Assembly: GCA_002841495.1 (NCBI GenBank)
Contig: PGZV01000027.1
Span: forward strand, 1 to 40,582
Length of the DNA stretch: 40,582 nucleotides
DNA from: Firmicutes bacterium HGW-Firmicutes-2
GTDB lineage: Bacteria > Bacillota > Clostridia > Lachnospirales > Vallitaleaceae
Direction of reading: 5' to 3'
Both the position numbers and the translations under genes were made by a program. Each line of letters starts with the position of its first letter. The first letter of the stretch is position 1. Below are positions 35,573-40,582 of the stretch, one piece after another. A model generated the notes under the pieces. That model was not told the DNA's origin. It saw only the letters and a list, made by a program, of their open reading frames with translations, and did no database searches.

Positions 35573-35584
35573 ACGAGGTGTTAT

Positions 35585-37222
35585 ATGAATTGGGAACATT
35601 ACAAAGAGCAGATAAAAATCAATGGTGAATTAGAAGAAGACTGGTATATATTAGGTATCGATCTTGGTACGACAAATTCTGTCGCCAGTTATTGGAACAG
35701 TAGAACAGGAAAGCCGGAGCCTATAGATGTCAGTAATGGATTCGGTAAGATTCCGATGCCTTCAGTGGTTCAATATCGACAAGAAGAAGACCTTGAAGGT
35801 GAATGGGTTATTGGTGAAGAAGCCCTTCAAACCTTTAGAATTTATCCGGAATCCACTATTATGTCCGTAAAGAGAAAGATGGGTTCAAAAGATAAAATAA
35901 GGCTTAATAATAGAGATTATTTGCCTGAAGAGATTGCAGCCATGATATTAAAGGCATTAATCGACCATGTCAGAGGGCTTAATCCAAAAATGATTTTGGC
36001 AGGTGTTGTGGTGAGTGTACCCTATGATTTTGACGATGCTGCTAAAAAGGCAACCATTCGAGCGTGTCAATTGGCAGGACTAAGTGACGGCCTCATCGGC
36101 TTAATCGAAGAACCGAAAGCCGGTACATTAGCCTATAATTTCAGGCATGATTTAAATAAAGATGAAAAAGTGATGGTGTTTGATTTTGGTGGCGGCACCT
36201 TAGATATAACCGTCTTTTGTGTGGCGGAAAAAAATGACGAAGCCATCCACCTTAAGGTCATAAGCGAAGGTGGTGAAGCCTATCATGGTGGTGACCATAT
36301 TGATGAGCTGCTTTACCTACAGATGATCAAATGGATGGAAGAAAAGACAGGTCAGACAAGAGAGACAATGACGGTTGAAAGCGTAGCAGAGCTTTCACAA
36401 AGGGCAAAGGAGACAAAGGAACGTCTATCAGGGGTTATGAACTATAGAGTGCCCTATACGTTTTGTGTACCACCTTTTGTACAAAATTTGTCGAGAGATG
36501 AATTTGAAGAGATCATTCGCCCATTTATTCAAAAAACTAAGGCTTTGGTACTTCAAACGTTGAAAGAAGGGTATAATGGCCCCATTAATCCTGACGAAAT
36601 AAATAGAGTTCTATTAGAAGGTGGATCATCACAAATGCCCTGGGTTAAAAGAATGTTGGGTGAAATATTTGGTGATACAGACAAGATATATGTATCCGAG
36701 CAACCGGCACTGGATATATCAATGGGGGCAACTTACTATGCTGCTATGAAGCTTGGTCTATTAAAACACAGAGATCTGCACACATTCGATCGCCAAGTTC
36801 ATTTTGAAATACCGGTACCCCATGATATTGGTTTTGAAATAGATTATAAGGATAAGAAAGATTTTTACTCAATGATCAAAAGAGGCACCCCTTATGCGTT
36901 GGCAAAAAAAACCATGAGGTTCACCTTGTCAGGCAATAATGATGAGGATATGACCAGTATTGACCTAAAAATCCTTGAAAGAATCAAGAAAGAAGACCAA
37001 CTGGATAGCTGTAAACTCATTGGGTTAGTCAGAATACTAGGTCTACCCAAACGACCTAAAGGTAAAACCAGACTTGAAGTAACCTTATCCATTGATGAAA
37101 TGAGCGGCACGGTGAAAGGTCATATAAAAGACATGGGTTACAGCGGTGAGTATGAGGCAAGTGACTTTAACCGAAAGTTTTCACCAAACCGTAACGAGAT
37201 GCAGATCATTCAAGCAAATTAA
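35585..37222 (+). CDS. Hsp70-family protein (lidless), copy B
   Basis: 545 residues. A ~20-residue N-terminal extension precedes 'ILGIDLGTTNSVASYWN'. Catalytic Lys is in 'IMSVKRKMG', phosphate-2 is 'VFDFGGGTLDITVF', and the adenosine motif is 'VLLEGGSSQMPWVKRM', so the ATPase is intact. The C-terminal ~150 residues, starting 'VHFEIPVPHDIGFEID', form a beta domain in place of the normal substrate-binding domain plus lid. No EEVD-like tail. 13 bp separate it from the vWA-fused Hsp70. GAGGTG precedes ATG 35585. Confidence 0.9.
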   Translation: MNWEHYKEQIKINGELEEDWYILGIDLGTTNSVASYWNSRTGKPEPIDVSNGFGKIPMPSVVQYRQEEDLEGEWVIGEEALQTFRIYPESTIMSVKRKMGSKDKIRLNNRDYLPEEIAAMILKALIDHVRGLNPKMILAGVVVSVPYDFDDAAKKATIRACQLAGLSDGLIGLIEEPKAGTLAYNFRHDLNKDEKVMVFDFGGGTLDITVFCVAEKNDEAIHLKVISEGGEAYHGGDHIDELLYLQMIKWMEEKTGQTRETMTVESVAELSQRAKETKERLSGVMNYRVPYTFCVPPFVQNLSRDEFEEIIRPFIQKTKALVLQTLKEGYNGPINPDEINRVLLEGGSSQMPWVKRMLGEIFGDTDKIYVSEQPALDISMGATYYAAMKLGLLKHRDLHTFDRQVHFEIPVPHDIGFEIDYKDKKDFYSMIKRGTPYALAKKTMRFTLSGNNDEDMTSIDLKILERIKKEDQLDSCKLIGLVRILGLPKRPKGKTRLEVTLSIDEMSGTVKGHIKDMGYSGEYEASDFNRKFSPNRNEMQIIQAN

Positions 37223-37235
37223 AAGGAGTATTGAT

Positions 37236-39323
37236 ATGGGATTTCTAGGGATTGACCTTGGTACGACAAATTCAGTTGCCGTTATTTATGATGACAAAAA
37301 GGATGAATTAAGTATCGTTAAAATCGAAGGCATGGAAGAGGTTCTGGCCTCAGCTGTATGTATTCTGGAAGATGATATCATAGTTGGAAGTGAGGCAAAA
37401 AACAGTGCGATCATATACCCGGAAGAAACAGTCCTGTCCATTAAACGGCAGATGGGTGAGACATTTGCAATAAAAATCGGAGAAAAAGACTATCTACCGG
37501 AAGACATTAGTGCCATACTATTAGGGCATTTAAAAGATGCAGCTCAGTTACAAAGTGGGGAAGTTTATGATGAAGTGGTAATCACCCATCCGGCCTATTT
37601 TAATGACAGACAAATATATGCGACAAAGAAAGCCGGAGAACTGGCTGGATTCAAACAAGTACATTTATTGTCAGAACCCCTAGCATCTGCAATTGAATAT
37701 GGTTATAAGCAAGGTTATGCTCAGACGTTGTTGGTATATGACCTAGGCGGAGGGACTTTTGATGCCTGTGTACTTAAAGTAATAAAAGATCTAGATGGCC
37801 ATGAAACCTTTCAAGAATTAGCAGATGTTGGTGATATGCATTTGGGTGGTGATGATTTTGATCAGATCCTGGTAGACTATATGGTCGAACAGTTTAGAGT
37901 AATGACAGGGATTCGGATTCAGGATATGGAAACCAGAGAATCAACAAGAGTGCTTCATAAGCTTAAACAAGAAGCAGAACTACTTAAGAAAAAACTATCC
38001 AGCACCAACAAAGCCAGTGTTAAGATTTATCCACTTATGGTTCATGAAGGTATGCCTTTGAATCTGTCACTGGATGTGACCAAAGACGAGTTTGAGGCCC
38101 TCATACGACCTATGATTGATAAAAGCAAAGACATTATCAATGAAGCCTTAAAAAGAGCGGACCAAACCCCTGATGATATTTCCAAAGTCATACTTGTAGG
38201 TGGTTCAACCCTTGTTCCCATGGTAAAAAGGATGGTAGCAGGTTTTATAAAAGAGCCATATCGTGCTACAGATCCGGCTAAAAGTGTTGCCATGGGTGCA
38301 GCGTTGTACAATTATCTGATTCATTTGCCTAACAGTCAAGTGAAGGTCGGACAAATTACGAGGCAGAATTTTGGTACAGAAGCCATCACCAATATAGCGA
38401 CCAATGAAAAATCCTTAATCCCGATTATTCCTATGGGCAGTGCCATACCTATTGAAGTGACAGATGATGGTTTTAGTGCCACCTCCGGTGCAAGTACTGT
38501 TAGGGTAGATGTTTTTCAGTGGGAAGAAGGCCATGAAGAGGATAAAAAATACACTGGTTCCCTTATGTTAGAAGGTATAAGTCAAGATGCCCGAATCTCA
38601 GTGAAGTATACCATTAACAGTGATAATCTATTTGAAGTGACGGTAAGAGATCAGAACACCGAAAAGGAAATATCGGGTATATTTGATCGAAAAAAGACCA
38701 TGCCAAGGTTACCAGATATGGAAAAACATACTTATGCTAAGGGCGAGGGTCTTAACATCGTATTTCTTATGGATACGACGGGCAGTATGGATATCTATAT
38801 TGACGGAGTAAAAGAAAAAGCCATCGCTTTCTCGAATATTTTAGAAGCTAGAAAAATCGACTACAACTTAGGTCTTATCGGCTTTGGGGATCTACTGGAA
38901 AATGAGAAGTCAAAAGTCTACAAATGGACAAAAGACATACAAAAGTTCCAAAAAAGAGTGACAAAAATACCAAGAACCTGTGGTGGCGACATACCTGAGT
39001 CTTCAATGGATGCCCTTGAAACAGGTATAGACTTACTGAAAAAGCTTAGAGATGGTGAAAATTATAAGAATATTTTTATCTTGATTACCGACGCACCACC
39101 TCATGTACCGACGATCAGTGGAAAGACGGTGAATGACGTTGTGGATACATTGATCTCCCATAAAATAACAACCTATGTTGTGGCAAAAAAAGATTATAAA
39201 AGTCTTGAGGCTTATGAACCGCTCACACGCACCGGAGGCCGTTATTACTCAATGCAAGATGATTTTATGGATATATTGGATGCAATAGCATACGCCATAG
39301 CGGATTTGGTTAAGACAACTTGA
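37236..39323 (+). CDS. Hsp70-von Willebrand A domain fusion
   Basis: 695 residues. Residues 1-365: intact Hsp70 ATPase ('GIDLGTTNSVAVIYD' at 5-19, catalytic Lys70 at the same number as DnaK, 'YDLGGGTFDA' 168-177, 'VGGSTLVPMVKR' 321-332). Residues about 390-485: beta substrate-binding-like domain. Residues 505-695: a vWA domain replaces the helical lid. It begins 'LNIVFLMDTTGSMD' with MIDAS D513-x-T515-x-S517, continues with 'CGGDIPESSMDALE' (582-595), and has 'ILITDAPPH' with D619. A metal-dependent ligand site is thus intact. ATG 37236 with AAAGGAG upstream is the start; the frame is open 90 bases into the previous gene without a ribosome site. Confidence 0.92.
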   Translation: MGFLGIDLGTTNSVAVIYDDKKDELSIVKIEGMEEVLASAVCILEDDIIVGSEAKNSAIIYPEETVLSIKRQMGETFAIKIGEKDYLPEDISAILLGHLKDAAQLQSGEVYDEVVITHPAYFNDRQIYATKKAGELAGFKQVHLLSEPLASAIEYGYKQGYAQTLLVYDLGGGTFDACVLKVIKDLDGHETFQELADVGDMHLGGDDFDQILVDYMVEQFRVMTGIRIQDMETRESTRVLHKLKQEAELLKKKLSSTNKASVKIYPLMVHEGMPLNLSLDVTKDEFEALIRPMIDKSKDIINEALKRADQTPDDISKVILVGGSTLVPMVKRMVAGFIKEPYRATDPAKSVAMGAALYNYLIHLPNSQVKVGQITRQNFGTEAITNIATNEKSLIPIIPMGSAIPIEVTDDGFSATSGASTVRVDVFQWEEGHEEDKKYTGSLMLEGISQDARISVKYTINSDNLFEVTVRDQNTEKEISGIFDRKKTMPRLPDMEKHTYAKGEGLNIVFLMDTTGSMDIYIDGVKEKAIAFSNILEARKIDYNLGLIGFGDLLENEKSKVYKWTKDIQKFQKRVTKIPRTCGGDIPESSMDALETGIDLLKKLRDGENYKNIFILITDAPPHVPTISGKTVNDVVDTLISHKITTYVVAKKDYKSLEAYEPLTRTGGRYYSMQDDFMDILDAIAYAIADLVKTT

Positions 39324-39357
39324 TACGATATGAGTAAAACAAAGGGTTTGATGATAA

Positions 39358-40506
39358 ATGTATAAAAGTATAAGCCCCATTGGAATGGAGCATGGTTTCG
39401 TTATACATACAATTACAAAAAGCATATATAGTTTTGAAGGATTTTGTTATTGGATGTACCACCAGGTAGAAGGATTTACGGACATCATAGAAGATAGAAG
39501 CTTCATCCAGTGGTTGAAAAAGGATCTAGGTATGACGGAGCTTGTTATAGAAATTGAGAAGTTATATGATAACGATCTTACTACTTTGGAAATCATGGTA
39601 GGGATCTTAAAGCTTTGTTCATACACTAAGGATCTTGATCATCATGATTTCACAAAAAGATTGATGGAACATCTAGATAGACCTAAGCATTTACAATATA
39701 AGCAAAAAGCTGACCGGTTCTTTAAGATGGGGCATTATAAGAATGCACTCAAATGGTATAAGGCAGCTCAAAAAATTCACTTTGATCCCAGAGTAGAGAA
39801 CAATAAAGCAATCGTTTATATGATTTTTGAAGAGTTTGAGATGGCAAAGAAATCTATCGACAAAGCCCTTCATTCAGATCAGCAGATATCCATTTATCTA
39901 AACAAAGTCAAATTCCATATCATATTAGACCAAAATCTTGAAGGCCTTAAGGTTCTTGATGAGATTGTTAAAAGGTTTGAACATCCAATGATTTGGTATT
40001 ATTATGGTCAAATATATGAGAAGCTTAACCATTACATAGAAGCATTATCTGCATATGAACGTTCCTATGAATTGACCCACTGTACTGATATTCTTAAAGA
40101 CATGTGTAGAATAGATTTAGAGCTAGGTAACTATGATCGCATAAATTGGAGAATTAAAGAACAATGTAGTGAAGCCGTGCTTAAGCTTTATCTTAAAGCT
40201 CAGCTTGAGAAGCAATTAGAAAACTGGTCTGAGTATATTACGCTCATGGATGAAGTTATAAAGCTATCAGATTATAAAAAGGATTATGTAATAGAGTTTG
40301 CCAATTATTATAAAGAAAGCCGACAGATTATAAAGGCTATTGGACTTATGAATACAATCCATGAAAATGAACGGTATCATGAAGACGTCCTATATGCTAT
40401 GGGAAGCATAGTTAAACAAGCGGGCAATTACGAAGGCTATGAAAATCAGATTGATGAGATAATCAATAAGTGGAAAAAAGAAGTGCGCAGTAACACAATC
40501 GACTAA
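39358..40506 (+). CDS. TPR-repeat protein, last gene of the Hsp70 cluster
   Basis: 382 residues, cytoplasmic. The N-terminal ~110 residues are helical without recognised family. From about 118 several tetratricopeptide repeats are visible ('KADRFFKMGHYKNALKWYKA', 'NNKAIVYMIFEEFEMAKKSI', 'WYYYGQIYEKLNHYIEALSA', 'YERSYEL'). TPR domains commonly hold chaperone partners, so an adaptor or client-presenting role beside three active Hsp70s is reasonable. Spacing to the previous gene is 34 bp, the longest in the cluster, and only a weak AAAGGG lies upstream of ATG 39358. Confidence 0.85.
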   Translation: MYKSISPIGMEHGFVIHTITKSIYSFEGFCYWMYHQVEGFTDIIEDRSFIQWLKKDLGMTELVIEIEKLYDNDLTTLEIMVGILKLCSYTKDLDHHDFTKRLMEHLDRPKHLQYKQKADRFFKMGHYKNALKWYKAAQKIHFDPRVENNKAIVYMIFEEFEMAKKSIDKALHSDQQISIYLNKVKFHIILDQNLEGLKVLDEIVKRFEHPMIWYYYGQIYEKLNHYIEALSAYERSYELTHCTDILKDMCRIDLELGNYDRINWRIKEQCSEAVLKLYLKAQLEKQLENWSEYITLMDEVIKLSDYKKDYVIEFANYYKESRQIIKAIGLMNTIHENERYHEDVLYAMGSIVKQAGNYEGYENQIDEIINKWKKEVRSNTID

Positions 40507-40511
40507 AGACT

Positions 40512-40546
40512 AACTATATGAAGTCAAGAAGAAATTCATAGTTTTT
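40512..40546 (+). terminator. Possible weak terminator of the Hsp70 cluster
   Basis: AACTATATGAA (40512-40522) pairs with TTCATAGTT (40535-40543) around a bulge, followed by TTTT. AT-rich and short, but placed just after the last gene. Confidence 0.45.
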
Positions 40547-40582
40547 ATGTTTTGTTTAATAGTTAAAAAAACGCACAACAAA

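Noticed and set aside
1-40582. CRISPR array, prophage, IS element or att site
   Set aside because: No regularly spaced repeats, transposase, integrase or phage genes are seen. The tRNA genes at the left edge are intact, without a nearby duplicated 3' end.

Overview
The window looks like a chromosomal segment from a clostridial Firmicute. It is AT-rich by eye, uses strong AGGAGG-type ribosome sites and extended -10 (TGnTATAAT) promoters, and carries a gene order typical of Clostridia: rho, rpmE, yqhQ (DUF1385), prmC, prfA. A Lachnospirales-type lineage is my guess from that order and from the Hsp70 cluster; no marker here fixes the genus.

Layout. 1-620: three tRNA genes (Val, Leu, Arg), a terminator, and a candidate structured leader in front of mgtE. 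624-7031: magnesium transporter, transcription terminator factor Rho, ribosomal protein L31, YqhQ, and the release-factor methyltransferase PrmC followed by its substrate RF1. 7062-7338: a tiny gene with its own promoter and terminator. 7438-16467: a pyrimidine operon, pyrC-pyrF-carA-carB-pyrK-pyrD-pyrE, without pyrB and without a PyrR attenuator. 16.5-17.8 kb: an RNA-rich stretch with a ~430-nt candidate non-coding RNA, a small membrane protein, and a second RNA whose helices form a tight three-way junction. 17.9-20.6 kb: murL and a frameshifted murD2, a variant route for putting D-Glu into peptidoglycan precursors. 20.8-26.3 kb: a membrane protein, msrA, an H-NOX oxygen/NO-sensing chemoreceptor, asnA with a conserved unknown gene, and deoC. 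26.4-27.5 kb: a CobD/HisC-like PLP enzyme on the minus strand.

27.7-40.5 kb is the most unusual part: seven tightly spaced co-directional genes behind one promoter. In order they encode a 1006-residue protein of unknown function, an Hsp70, a 564-residue helical protein ending in a GrpE-like domain, a degenerate Hsp70 that has lost its phosphate-binding motifs, a second intact Hsp70, an Hsp70 fused to a von Willebrand A (vWA) domain, and a TPR protein. None of the Hsp70s has room for the C-terminal helical lid, and no J-domain is visible. This looks like a self-contained, specialised Hsp70 machine with its own exchange factor and a metal-dependent adhesion or scaffold module. Its function cannot be read from the sequence.

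Also notable is an 18-bp element (core ACTAAGTTT) found in three intergenic regions between 15.6 and 22.0 kb, which suggests a shared regulator.
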